A stretch of 8,459 bases of DNA from Actinomycetes bacterium (GCA_030624785.1 JAUXJK010000072.1:1-8459), one strand, 5' to 3'; counted from the first letter of the stretch, positions 1 through 7,328 are shown. Numbers and translations: made by a program. Notes: a model not told the origin generated them from the letters alone.

Positions 1-28
1 CTCGCGCGATCGCAAGACGAAGGCGGAG

Positions 29-63
29 GTTTGAGGCAACCCGCGATACGAACTCCCTCAAAC
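29..63 (-). repeat. Stem-loop (8-bp inverted repeat) downstream of rpsO
   Basis: On the minus strand GTTTGAGG (56-63) pairs perfectly with CCTCAAAC (29-36) across a 19-nt loop. A weaker 5-bp stem, GCGTC/GACGC (71-94), lies directly after the rpsO stop codon. Neither is followed by a T-run on the minus strand, so an intrinsic terminator of the usual type is not supported. In many bacteria pnp follows rpsO, and the rpsO-pnp spacer carries structured RNA that is processed by RNase III. This stem could play that part, but pnp is outside the window, so the role is inference. Confidence 0.4.
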
Positions 64-94
64 ATCCACCGCGTCTCGACCGCGGCTGCGACGC

Positions 95-364
95 CTACCG
101 CCGCAAGCCTAGTTCTTGAATCAGTGCTCGATACCTGTCCACATCTTTGCGCTCTAGATACGAGAGCAACCGGCGTCGACGCCCGACGAGCTTGAGCAGC
201 CCACGACGCGTGTGCTGATCCTTCCGATGCTGTTTCAGATGTTCGGTCAGGTTTTCGATGCGCTCCGTCAATACGGCTACCTGGACTTCGGTCGACCCGG
301 TGTCCGTCGTGTGGCGGGCATGTGTTTCTCGAACTTCTTGTTTTCGTTCCTTTGTAATGCTCAT
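95..364 (-). CDS. rpsO: 30S ribosomal protein S15
   Basis: Small-subunit protein S15, a primary 16S rRNA binder that nucleates assembly of the platform with S6, S18 and S11. The 89-residue product matches the usual length of the family. Visible hallmarks are the MSITKERKQE start, the TGSTEVQVA stretch (about 22-30), and the rRNA-contacting region with H42, D49 and TRRGLLKLVGRRRRLLSYL (52-70). The frame extends two codons upstream to a TTG at 370, but the ATG at 364 gives the canonical N-terminus and is preferred. No clear Shine-Dalgarno sequence lies just before this ATG. It is the last gene of the cluster seen here, 63 nt after ribF. S15 commonly represses its own mRNA through the leader. 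Identity is essentially certain. Confidence 0.97.
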   Translation of the reverse strand: MSITKERKQEVRETHARHTTDTGSTEVQVAVLTERIENLTEHLKQHRKDQHTRRGLLKLVGRRRRLLSYLERKDVDRYRALIQELGLRR

Positions 365-427
365 ACGCAACTAAGGCTATCAGTAGCAGTCAGCCAGATG
401 CTTCGCTCCTCTTCGATCCAGCCCAAG
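365..427 (-). promoter_or_regulatory. rpsO leader, possible S15 autoregulatory RNA
   Basis: This 63-nt spacer between ribF and rpsO is longer than most gaps in the cluster. Its only strong purine-rich motif, GAGGAG (406-411), lies more than 40 nt from the rpsO ATG, too far to serve it directly in an unfolded RNA. Closer to the start, minus-strand GGCTG (391-395) can pair with TAGCC (375-379), with one G-U pair, closing an 11-nt loop. That fold would bring GAGGAG somewhat nearer. Autorepression through leader structure is well established for S15 in several phyla with unrelated folds. I cannot match this leader to a described fold, so the role is inference. Confidence 0.3.
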
Positions 428-1294
428 CTAGCCGGGCCTGGTGGCGGCGCGCGCATCTGCGACGTCCCGATCTATCTGCTGCACTAGAGCGTCTTCGTTC
501 TCGAATGCGCGCTCGCCGCGTAGTCGTTGCCAGACTTCCACGGTCAGATACTCGCCGTAAAGATCTCCATCGAAATCGATCAGGTGGGCCTCAATCCGCC
601 GCTCTGTGCCACCATAGTGCGGGTTGACGCCAACCGACATGGCGACACGCTTTCCGCTGACCTGGCCTGCGTAGATGCCGTAGGCGGGTACAAGAAGAGT
701 CGGGTCGACAGCAAGGTTTGCGGTCGGAAAGCCAAGCGTCCCTCCCCTCCTGTCACCAACAACGACGTCACCGGCAACCTCAAATGGTCGTCCGAGCATC
801 CCAGCCGCTCGTGCAACGTCGCCCTCACCAATCGACGCGCGGATCTCACTCGAAGAGACGCCCGGCACGACGTCAACTGCGGATACGGGGTACCCGAGCG
901 AACGGAGAACTTCGACGTCACCACCACGTCCATGACCGAAGCGAAAATCTGCGCCCACATGAATGGTCTCTGCGCCCACCGGTTCGAGGACAGCCTGCGC
1001 AAACTCGGAAGGTGTCAACCGTGAAAGGTCGGGCGTGAACTCCGCGACGAGCACTTCGTCAACGCCGCACTCCTCGATCAGCTCGATTCTTCGCTCGAGA
1101 GAGGCAAGTAGCTGCACGCCATACCCGAGAACGACCCTCGGATGAGGATCGAATGTGAGCACCGTCGAGCGTCGATCGTTGTCGACGGCGGCGCCGATAA
1201 CGGCACGATGACCCATATGCACGCCGTCAAACACGCCGATCGCGACAGCCCGTCGAGCCGGCTCAAGCTGTTGGAGATCACGACCAACGATCAT
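428..1294 (-). CDS. ribF: Bifunctional riboflavin kinase / FAD synthetase
   Basis: Converts riboflavin to FMN with ATP (C-terminal kinase) and FMN to FAD (N-terminal adenylyltransferase) in the cytoplasm. The 288 residues match the usual two-domain form. The nucleotidyltransferase half shows GVFDGVHMGH (20-29, HxGH-like), TFDPHP (47-52), FRFGHGRGG (117-125) and SSSEIR (147-152). The flavokinase half shows GTLGFPTANL (185-194) with the PTAN metal/ATP motif, and GVNPHYGGTERRIEAHL (222-238) containing the conserved Glu. Position 225 is His where many homologues have Thr in the N-P-T-F segment; this may be lineage variation. The ATG shares an ATGA with the truB stop and has no good Shine-Dalgarno sequence, so translation is probably coupled to truB. 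Confidence 0.96.
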   Translation of the reverse strand: MIVGRDLQQLEPARRAVAIGVFDGVHMGHRAVIGAAVDNDRRSTVLTFDPHPRVVLGYGVQLLASLERRIELIEECGVDEVLVAEFTPDLSRLTPSEFAQAVLEPVGAETIHVGADFRFGHGRGGDVEVLRSLGYPVSAVDVVPGVSSSEIRASIGEGDVARAAGMLGRPFEVAGDVVVGDRRGGTLGFPTANLAVDPTLLVPAYGIYAGQVSGKRVAMSVGVNPHYGGTERRIEAHLIDFDGDLYGEYLTVEVWQRLRGERAFENEDALVQQIDRDVADARAATRPG

Positions 1295-2154
1295 CGTGCG
1301 ATCACAGTTTCCGGATGAGCAAGTCCGTCCGCGAGCCGCACAACCGCAACGAGCTCGTCGCGAAAGATCGCTCGTGCAATCCCCGAGCCAGGTGCCGACA
1401 GTGATCGGCCATTACGCAACGCATCGGCTTCGGCTTCGTCAATGTCGATGGCGGGAAGGAACGGGAGCGCGGCGGCCGGCTTCATGACCACTCTTGAATC
1501 AGCTGACGCGACGTCGAAGGGCCCTACACTCAGCCGCCGTATCGAGAGGCAGTGGCCGCCAAGGTGGTGCGCAATCGCGCGAATGTACGTGCCGCTCGAG
1601 ACAAGAAGTTCAAGCGTCACCCGCGCATCGGTCTGTTCGACGAGATCGAGTGAGTGGATCGTCGAGGTGCGCAGCGGCATCTCGATGTCTTCGCCTCTTC
1701 GTAGGCGCTTGTAGGCACGCTCGCCGTCGATCTTGACGGCAGAAGCTGCGGGCACGGGAAGCTCGATCGCTCCGACAAGTCGTTGGCCGAGGTCTGTTGT
1801 CGAGCACACGGGGCCCTCGCCTAGTTGCTCACCGTCGGCATCCCCTGTGGTCGTTGTCATGCCGAGTTGGATCTCGGTGCGGTAGCGCTTGTCGAGACCG
1901 ACGAGATACTGCGCAAGCCGTGTTGCACGGCCAACCAGTACTAGAAGCAATCCCGAGGCAGCCGGATCGAGAGTGCCAGCATGACCAGCTTTGAGTCTCC
2001 GCCTTGCGTCGGGCGCGTTGAGTGCCCGAGCGGTCTCTCCCACGACCGAGAACGACGAAGGCCCAATCGGCTTGTCCACGAGAACTATCCCTGTTCTCTG
2101 GGGCATGGCAGCGTCGTTCACGTTGCTGGCTTCTGCGTCACCGGAAACGCGCAC
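1291..2154 (-). CDS. truB: tRNA pseudouridine(55) synthase
   Basis: Isomerises U55 to pseudouridine in the T-loop of tRNAs. The 287-residue protein carries the TruB core: VLVDKPIGPSS (24-34), GHAGTLDPAASGLL (57-70) with presumed catalytic Asp63, KRYRTEIQLGMTTTTGDADG (89-108) and SGTYIRAIAHHLG (187-199). Residues past about 235 resemble the short C-terminal RNA-binding extension found in many homologues. The GTG at 2154 is chosen because GGGAG (2161-2165) lies 6 nt upstream. The ATG at 2106 would remove a 16-residue, poorly conserved N-terminus but has no visible Shine-Dalgarno sequence. The gene starts 30 nt after nrnA, and its TGA overlaps the ribF ATG. Confidence 0.96.
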   Translation of the reverse strand: MRVSGDAEASNVNDAAMPQRTGIVLVDKPIGPSSFSVVGETARALNAPDARRRLKAGHAGTLDPAASGLLLVLVGRATRLAQYLVGLDKRYRTEIQLGMTTTTGDADGEQLGEGPVCSTTDLGQRLVGAIELPVPAASAVKIDGERAYKRLRRGEDIEMPLRTSTIHSLDLVEQTDARVTLELLVSSGTYIRAIAHHLGGHCLSIRRLSVGPFDVASADSRVVMKPAAALPFLPAIDIDEAEADALRNGRSLSAPGSGIARAIFRDELVAVVRLADGLAHPETVIAR

Positions 2155-2160
2155 AGAAGA

Positions 2161-2165
2161 CTCCC
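2161..2165 (-). promoter_or_regulatory. Ribosome binding site of truB
   Basis: GGGAG on the minus strand sits 6 nt before the GTG at 2154. It decides in favour of GTG at 2154 over the internal ATG at 2106. Confidence 0.55.
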
Positions 2166-2184
2166 GAGCTGCATTGAACAGTGA

Positions 2185-3186
2185 TCAGGCGGCTTGTTCG
2201 TCGAGCTGGCCTTGATACGCGGCCTGCAGCGCGACGATCAACTCGTCGACGTCTTGATCTGTCGAGAATCCCGCCGCCTGGCGGTGGCCACCTCCACCGA
2301 ACTGTCGGGCGATCGCCGATACGTCGAGCCCGGAGTGGGTCGTGCGAAGACTTGCTTTCCTGAGTGGAAGTGAACCGTCAAGTGGAGGCTCACGAATCAA
2401 CGCAACCATGTCTGTTCCCGCGACCGCACGGAGGTAGTCGATGATTCCCTCTGCGAGAGGTTCGTCGGCGCCGGCCCTAGCGAAGTCCTCGCGACTCAGC
2501 GATGCCACGATCAGCCGGCCCTCGTCAAGTAGTGTGGCGTTCTCGAGCGCTCGTCCCAGGAGGCGGAACTTCCCGAGTTCAATACTCTCGTAGAGATCCT
2601 GGAAGATTCGATGTGCGTCGGCACCTGCCTCGAGTAGGTCGGCGGCGAGCCTCAGTGTCTTCGGCGTGGTGTTGCTGTACTGGAAACGGCCGGTGTCGGT
2701 GAGAACGCCGATGTACAGCGCTTCGGCAAGCGATGGCGTCAGATCAATCTCGAGCGCTGCGAGTAGGTCGGCGAGTATCTCAGCGGTCGATGATGCGTCG
2801 GCGATCACGAGGTTGACGTCGCCGAAGCGGCTGTTGTCGTGATGGTGGTCGATATTCAGGATCGATGACGCCCGCTCATGAGCTGACTGATCCGGACCGA
2901 TGCGCCTGGCGTTGGCGCAGTCCAGGGCCACCAGAATTCGGCTCTCGCAGTCTTCGGGGGGCGCCCGTAGAACATCAGCAAGATCCATGAACGCGTACTC
3001 GCGAGGTAGTCCGGTTTCGGGCGTGAGATATGCGACCACGTCCTTACCGAGTTGCTCGCAAGCGAGCTTCATGGCGACCAGCGACCCGAGAGCGTCGCCG
3101 TCGGGGCTCTCGTGAGTCACCAGAAGCAAGCGCTCGGCATCGCGCAGCGCTCGCACCATTGCATCGAAGTCAGTCGCCTGGTTCAT
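2185..3186 (-). CDS. nrnA: DHH/DHHA1 phosphoesterase, NrnA-type oligoribonuclease / pAp phosphatase
   Basis: Predicted cytoplasmic, metal-dependent enzyme that degrades very short RNAs and dephosphorylates 3'-phosphoadenosine 5'-phosphate. From the ATG at 3186 it has 333 residues. The DHH domain shows THESPDGDALGS (24-35), LDCANARRIG (88-97), NIDHHH (111-116) giving the family its name, and LTDTGRF (162-168). The C-terminal DHHA1 domain ends in the substrate-binding GGGGHRQAAGF (297-307). All metal ligands appear intact. The frame runs on to a TTG at 3213, but that codon has no Shine-Dalgarno sequence; the ATG at 3186 overlaps rbfA by 17 nt and has GGA at good spacing. Some actinobacterial homologues also act on cyclic dinucleotide products, so the exact substrate cannot be settled from sequence. 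Confidence 0.92.
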   Translation of the reverse strand: MNQATDFDAMVRALRDAERLLLVTHESPDGDALGSLVAMKLACEQLGKDVVAYLTPETGLPREYAFMDLADVLRAPPEDCESRILVALDCANARRIGPDQSAHERASSILNIDHHHDNSRFGDVNLVIADASSTAEILADLLAALEIDLTPSLAEALYIGVLTDTGRFQYSNTTPKTLRLAADLLEAGADAHRIFQDLYESIELGKFRLLGRALENATLLDEGRLIVASLSREDFARAGADEPLAEGIIDYLRAVAGTDMVALIREPPLDGSLPLRKASLRTTHSGLDVSAIARQFGGGGHRQAAGFSTDQDVDELIVALQAAYQGQLDEQAA

Positions 3187-3529
3187 CGCTCGTTTCCAGC
3201 TCCAACTCGTCAATTAGCTTCGTGAGCCGCGAGCCGGACTCCATGGTTTGATCGTACTCGAAGGTCAACACGGGAGTTCTCTTGATCCGTAGTTCGTCAT
3301 TCACACGACGCTGAATCGATACTCGCGCGCGCTCAAGCGCCTCAAATGCGGTTGCACGGTCACGTTCCGACCCCAGGACGCTTACGAACACGGTTGCGAC
3401 GCGCAGATCGGGGCTCGTGCGTACGGCCGTCACGGTGACGAAACCGAGGGTTGGATCCTTGATCGACGCAACGCCTTCAGACACCACCTCGCGTAGCACT
3501 TCGTCGACACGTCGCATGCGAGCGCCCAT
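3170..3529 (-). CDS. rbfA: 30S ribosome-binding factor A
   Basis: Late 30S maturation factor with a single KH-type fold. It binds near helix 1 and the decoding centre of immature 30S and is needed for 16S 5'-end processing and cold growth. The 119-residue length is normal. Family features seen are RRVDEVLREVVSEGV (6-20), DPTLGFVTVTAVRTSPDL (25-42), and NDELRIKRTPVLTFEYDQTM (77-96) followed by GSRLTKLIDEL. The C-terminus is short and acidic. The ATG at 3529 lies 22 nt after the DUF503 stop with only a weak purine stretch; an internal ATG four codons in is possible. It overlaps nrnA by 17 nt. Confidence 0.95.
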   Translation of the reverse strand: MGARMRRVDEVLREVVSEGVASIKDPTLGFVTVTAVRTSPDLRVATVFVSVLGSERDRATAFEALERARVSIQRRVNDELRIKRTPVLTFEYDQTMESGSRLTKLIDELELETSDEPGD

Positions 3530-3551
3530 CTCTACCGGGCCCTATCAACGC

Positions 3552-3860
3552 TCATGTCGAACAATCACCTGGTTTCGTCACCTCTCGCTGAACGATGACT
3601 GTCTCGAAGTCTCGAGAGCAAAGGAAACGCTCAACTGAGTCGAGGATGCTCGTCGCGTCAAGATGATCGCGCCCCACACATGCGGCGGTGACCTGCGCTC
3701 GCTGCCAGGTGTCGTGATGATCGACTTCGGCAACGGCAACATGAAACCGCTGTATCAGCTGGGACTTGACCGATTGGAGATCCTTGCGCTTGGTCTTGAG
3801 AGAGCGGCTCTCTGGAAAGTGGAGTTCCGCCGAGATGATGCCGACGTAGCCGGCGCCCAT
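3552..3860 (-). CDS. DUF503 family protein (YlxP-like)
   Basis: A 102-residue protein of the DUF503 family, the YlxP-like member often encoded between infB and rbfA in Gram-positive lineages. Seen here are the N-terminal VGIISAELHFPESRSLKTKRK region (6-26), with the conserved S-x-S-L-K-x-K-R, and the family core FHVAVAEVDHHDTWQRAQV (39-57) followed by AACVG. The family forms a small alpha/beta fold. Its role is not firmly known; operon position and reports on B. subtilis YlxP suggest help in ribosome assembly or RNA binding. It starts 8 nt after the infB stop, so it is surely cotranscribed. Confidence 0.9.
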   Translation of the reverse strand: MGAGYVGIISAELHFPESRSLKTKRKDLQSVKSQLIQRFHVAVAEVDHHDTWQRAQVTAACVGRDHLDATSILDSVERFLCSRDFETVIVQREVTKPGDCST

Positions 3861-3868
3861 GGGGCTCT

Positions 3869-5854
3869 CTACTCGTCGCTGGGCGCGGGGGCCGTGGGCG
3901 CGGCGGCGGTGGGCGAGGACAGGTCTCGCTCGATCTCCTTGGTCTCAAAGAACTGCAAGACGTCACCCTGTTTTACGTCGTTGTACCCCTCAAGCTGAAT
4001 GCCACACTCGAAGCCTTCTTGCACTTCGCGAACGTCATCCTTGAACCGCTTGAGGCTCGCGAGGGTGGTCTCGTAGATCACTGCCCCGTCTCGAAGCAAC
4101 CGAACGTGCGCGTTTCGACGGACTGTTCCGTTGATGACATGACACCCGGCGATCACGCCGAGGCGCGAGATGCGGAACAACTCCCGTACCTCAGCTTCGC
4201 CGGTGATCTCCTCGACCTGTTCCGGTGCGAGCATCCCCGATAGTGCACGCTCGATCTCGTCGGTTAGCTCGTAGATCACCCGGTATGTCCGAATGTCAAC
4301 TCCCTCTTGCTTAGCGAGGTTTCGCGCTTCGACGTTCGGTTGAACGTTGAATCCGACGACGAGGGCGTTCGACGCGGCTGCGAGGTGTACATCACTCTCG
4401 GAAATACCACCGATGCCGGTATGCAAGACAGCGACGCCGACCTCGGGATGTTCGATCTTCGCAAGCTCTGAGGCGACCGCCTCCACCGATCCCTGAACGT
4501 CGCCCTTGACGATGACGTTCAGCGCTTGCACTTCGCCAGCACCGATCTTCGAGAATAGGTCCTCGAGGGCGATGCCCTTCTTGGACTGACGCGCGAGAGT
4601 CTCCGAGCGTATTCGCTGTGCGCGCGCACCTGCTTGCTGACGCGCCTGGCGCTCGTGCTCGACTGAGCGCACGTGTTCGCCCGCGGTGGGTGGTTGATTC
4701 AGCCCGATGATCTCGACCGGCGTACCCGGCCCTGCCTCTTTGATTCGCTGCCCATGAAAATCGTGAAGGGCGCGAACGCGTCCCCAGGCCTCACCCGCGA
4801 CCAGAGAGTCGCCCACGCGAAGCGTTCCGCGTCGAACGAGCATCGTTGCCACCGGTCCACGGCCGACCTCTAGCCGGCTCTCAAGGATGGTTCCAGACGC
4901 GTCTGCCGTGGCATTCGCAGTGCACTCGAGCTCAGCGTCGGCCACCAGGAGGATCTTGTTCAGCAACTCGTCGAGGTTCTCGCCTGAGATCGCCGAAACA
5001 TCTGCGTACTGGACGTCGCCGCCCCAGTCCTCGGGCTGAAGTTCATGGGCCACGAGCTCCTGGCGGACACGCTCAGAGTTCGCGCCCTCCTTATCCATCT
5101 TGTTCACGGCGACCACGATCGGCACCTCGGCAGCGCGCGCGTGGTTGATCGACTCAACAGTTTGTGGCTTCACACCATCGTCGGCAGCGACCACGAGCAC
5201 CGCGATGTCGGTGACCTTCGCGCCGCGGGCACGCAGCGCCGTGAAAGCTTCGTGGCCCGGTGTGTCAAGGAATGTCATGACACGCCCGTCGTGCTCGACC
5301 TGGTAGGCGCCGATGTGCTGCGTGATACCACCGGCCTCCGTCTCAACGACCGTGCTTTCGCGAATCGCGTCTAGCAGTGTGGTCTTGCCGTGGTCGACGT
5401 GGCCCATGATTGTGATGACAGGCGGCCGTGCGATGAGATCTTCGGGTGCGTCTTCGTAGATCTCCTCGACGGCTTCCTCGTCCTCGACGTGCTTGACGAC
5501 GACCTCTCGCTCAAGCTCACTGGCGATTACCGAGATCGCGTCATCACCGAGGCTCTGCGTGATCGTAACCATTTCCCCGATGTCCATCATGATCTTGATG
5601 ATCTCCGCCACGGGTGTGCCCAACGCCGCCGACAGCTCCTTGACGGTCGCACCCGAGGAGACGGTAACCGGCCCGGTCGCCTCGATGATCAGCTGGGGGC
5701 GTCCCTCGGGCCTCGGAACGGCTGGCGCATCACGACGCGGATCTGGCCTCCCACGCTGCTTCGGCTGATCTATTACGACCCGGCGTTTACCTTGGCTCGG
5801 CCGGCCGTGTCGCGGTCTAACCGGGCGCTGCGGCTTCTTGTCGTCCTCAGTCAA
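3869..5854 (-). CDS. infB: Translation initiation factor IF-2
   Basis: GTPase that delivers fMet-tRNA to the 30S P-site and promotes 50S joining. Of 661 residues, 1-50 are basic and Pro/Arg rich, and about 55-110 form one IF2_N domain (GEMVTITQSL, 93-102). The G domain has GHVDHGKT (151-158), GGITQH (175-180), DTPGH (197-201), NKMD (251-254) and SAIS (287-290), all intact. Domains II, III and C2 follow; C2, which binds fMet-tRNA, covers about 555-640. The tail is Ala/Pro rich. The start is a TTG 5 nt after the nusA stop, with AGGACTAGG upstream. No other ATG, GTG or TTG start extends the frame. The protein is short for an actinobacterium and appears to lack the usual first IF2_N copy. No ylxR gene lies between nusA and infB. 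Confidence 0.97.
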   Translation of the reverse strand: MTEDDKKPQRPVRPRHGRPSQGKRRVVIDQPKQRGRPDPRRDAPAVPRPEGRPQLIIEATGPVTVSSGATVKELSAALGTPVAEIIKIMMDIGEMVTITQSLGDDAISVIASELEREVVVKHVEDEEAVEEIYEDAPEDLIARPPVITIMGHVDHGKTTLLDAIRESTVVETEAGGITQHIGAYQVEHDGRVMTFLDTPGHEAFTALRARGAKVTDIAVLVVAADDGVKPQTVESINHARAAEVPIVVAVNKMDKEGANSERVRQELVAHELQPEDWGGDVQYADVSAISGENLDELLNKILLVADAELECTANATADASGTILESRLEVGRGPVATMLVRRGTLRVGDSLVAGEAWGRVRALHDFHGQRIKEAGPGTPVEIIGLNQPPTAGEHVRSVEHERQARQQAGARAQRIRSETLARQSKKGIALEDLFSKIGAGEVQALNVIVKGDVQGSVEAVASELAKIEHPEVGVAVLHTGIGGISESDVHLAAASNALVVGFNVQPNVEARNLAKQEGVDIRTYRVIYELTDEIERALSGMLAPEQVEEITGEAEVRELFRISRLGVIAGCHVINGTVRRNAHVRLLRDGAVIYETTLASLKRFKDDVREVQEGFECGIQLEGYNDVKQGDVLQFFETKEIERDLSSPTAAAPTAPAPSDE

Positions 5855-5859
5855 GTGAC

Positions 5860-7326
5860 CTAGTCCTGGCTCGGGGGTGGTGCGACCTCGACCTGATCGG
5901 CCGTGTCGGCTATGAGTGCAGACTCGGCCGCGCCGTTAGCGACGACTTCGTCTACTGCGTCTGTTTCACTCGCCTCAGGTTCTTCGGAGGCATCGGCAAC
6001 TTCGACCGCGTCGATCTCGTCTGACGCCTCGGGAATTGCCGATTCGATCGTTTCGCCCGCTGCTTCGCGTGTCGCGAGTGCCTGGTGAGCCTCAATGCCG
6101 CAGTACCTCGTGCCCGGAAGCACCGTGTTTGGGCACCGTTTTCCGGTTGAGAGAACCGCTGCGCACCTACCGGTGACCTCGGCTTCATCCGCGCCGCTGA
6201 ACGCCGCCTCAGCCTCGGCCTCGGCGAACTCGGCGTCGGATTGAATTTCAACGCGCCAACCGGTTAGGCGCGCCGCGAGGCGGGCAGTCAAGCCTTCCTT
6301 GCCGATCGCGAGTGAAAGCTGGTCGTCAGGCACGATGACCGTTGCCTCTCGAGATCCGTCGTCGACAAAAACCTCGCGCACACGAGCTGGGGAGAGTGCC
6401 TTTGCGATGAATCGGGCTGGCTCGTCGTTCCACGGAATGATGTCGATCTTTTCGCCGCGAAGCTCGGATACGACCATTCGGACGCGGGAACCGCGAGGAC
6501 CGACGCAGGCTCCTACGGGGTCCACGCCCTGCGTGTGCGACTGCACCGCAATCTTGGATCGGTATCCCGGTTCTCGGGCGACGCCGCGGATCTCGACGAG
6601 ACCGTCCGCGACCTCCGGGACCTCCAACTCGAACAGCGTGCGAATGAGTTCCGGATCGCGCCGCGAGAGAATGACCTGCGGGCCCTTGGTGCCTGAACGC
6701 ACCTCGGTGATGACAGCCTTGATGCGCCCGCCCTGCTCGTAGCGTTCGCCGTCCACCTGCTCCGACCGTGGAAGCAGCGCTTCCACGCGTCCGAGGTCGA
6801 CGAGCACGTTGTGTCGATCGCCGGCCTGCTGAACGATTCCCGTGACTACTTCGCCGACACGATCGACGTACTCGTCGTACATCATTGCGCGCTCCGCCTC
6901 GCGAATACGTTGCAGGATGACCTGTTTGGCGGTTTGCGCAGCGATTCGTCCGAAATCGTCGGGCGTGACGTCGTGCTTGTCCATCTCATTGTTCGGCACT
7001 TGCGACCAGTCGATGTCGAGGTCGTCATCGGTAATGAGCGTGTTCGACCGCTCGCCGTTCTCTTCTTCGGCCGCCTCGAGCTCCTGCAGCGCGCGCTCTC
7101 GTGCCTCTTCCAGAAGCCTTTCTTCAAGATCTGCAGGCAGGTCGATCGCCCACACCAGGAAGTCTCCGTTTCCTCGATCGAGCGCAACCTGCGCGTGCCG
7201 AGCTGCACCTGGCGTCTTCTTGTAAGCGGCGAGAAGCGCGTCCTCGAGGGCCGTGATCAGAGTATCTCCCTCGATGCCCTTCTCCGCTTCGATACTCCGT
7301 ATTGCTTCAATAATCTCGCGGCTCAC
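5860..7326 (-). CDS. nusA: Transcription termination/antitermination factor NusA with extended C-terminus
   Basis: RNA polymerase-associated factor that modulates pausing, termination and antitermination. Of 488 residues, 1-150 are the polymerase-binding N-terminal domain, including FGRIAAQTAKQVILQR (125-140). The S1 domain is about 153-223, KH1 about 232-305 with GPRG (276-279), and KH2 about 306-365 with IGKEGLTARLAARLTGW (341-357). Two additions stand out. One is an acidic insert at about 64-118. The other is a tail of about 125 residues after KH2 with C388, C398, C409 and H414 (GKRCPN...PGTRYCGIEAH), then a Glu/Asp/Ala-rich, probably disordered end. M. tuberculosis NusA ends soon after KH2. 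The GTG start is 2 nt after the rimP stop, with GGAAGG (7332-7337) 5 nt upstream. Core identity is certain; the role of the tail is unknown. Confidence 0.97.
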   Translation of the reverse strand: MSREIIEAIRSIEAEKGIEGDTLITALEDALLAAYKKTPGAARHAQVALDRGNGDFLVWAIDLPADLEERLLEEARERALQELEAAEEENGERSNTLITDDDLDIDWSQVPNNEMDKHDVTPDDFGRIAAQTAKQVILQRIREAERAMMYDEYVDRVGEVVTGIVQQAGDRHNVLVDLGRVEALLPRSEQVDGERYEQGGRIKAVITEVRSGTKGPQVILSRRDPELIRTLFELEVPEVADGLVEIRGVAREPGYRSKIAVQSHTQGVDPVGACVGPRGSRVRMVVSELRGEKIDIIPWNDEPARFIAKALSPARVREVFVDDGSREATVIVPDDQLSLAIGKEGLTARLAARLTGWRVEIQSDAEFAEAEAEAAFSGADEAEVTGRCAAVLSTGKRCPNTVLPGTRYCGIEAHQALATREAAGETIESAIPEASDEIDAVEVADASEEPEASETDAVDEVVANGAAESALIADTADQVEVAPPPSQD

Positions 7327-7328
7327 GT

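Noticed and set aside
1..65. Minus-strand frame starting ATG at 65 and open to the window edge (MFEGVRIAG...)
   Set aside because: Its 21 codons have mixed third-position bases, no good ribosome binding site, and do not look like the start of PNPase. Its start overlaps the inverted repeat.
365..370. TTG at 370 as the start of rpsO
   Set aside because: It adds two residues before the canonical MSITKE start; the ATG at 364 gives the family's standard 89-residue protein.
3187..3213. TTG at 3213 as the start of nrnA
   Set aside because: No Shine-Dalgarno sequence precedes it, and it would lengthen the overlap with rbfA to 44 nt. The ATG at 3186 is better placed.
3872..3920. GC-rich, repeat-like GGGCGCGG tract
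   Set aside because: It encodes the Ala/Pro-rich tail of IF2 and is explained by low-complexity coding sequence.
5390..5863. 157-residue plus-strand open frame opposite infB
   Set aside because: It mirrors the acidic and basic stretches of the IF2 N-terminus and has no family features.
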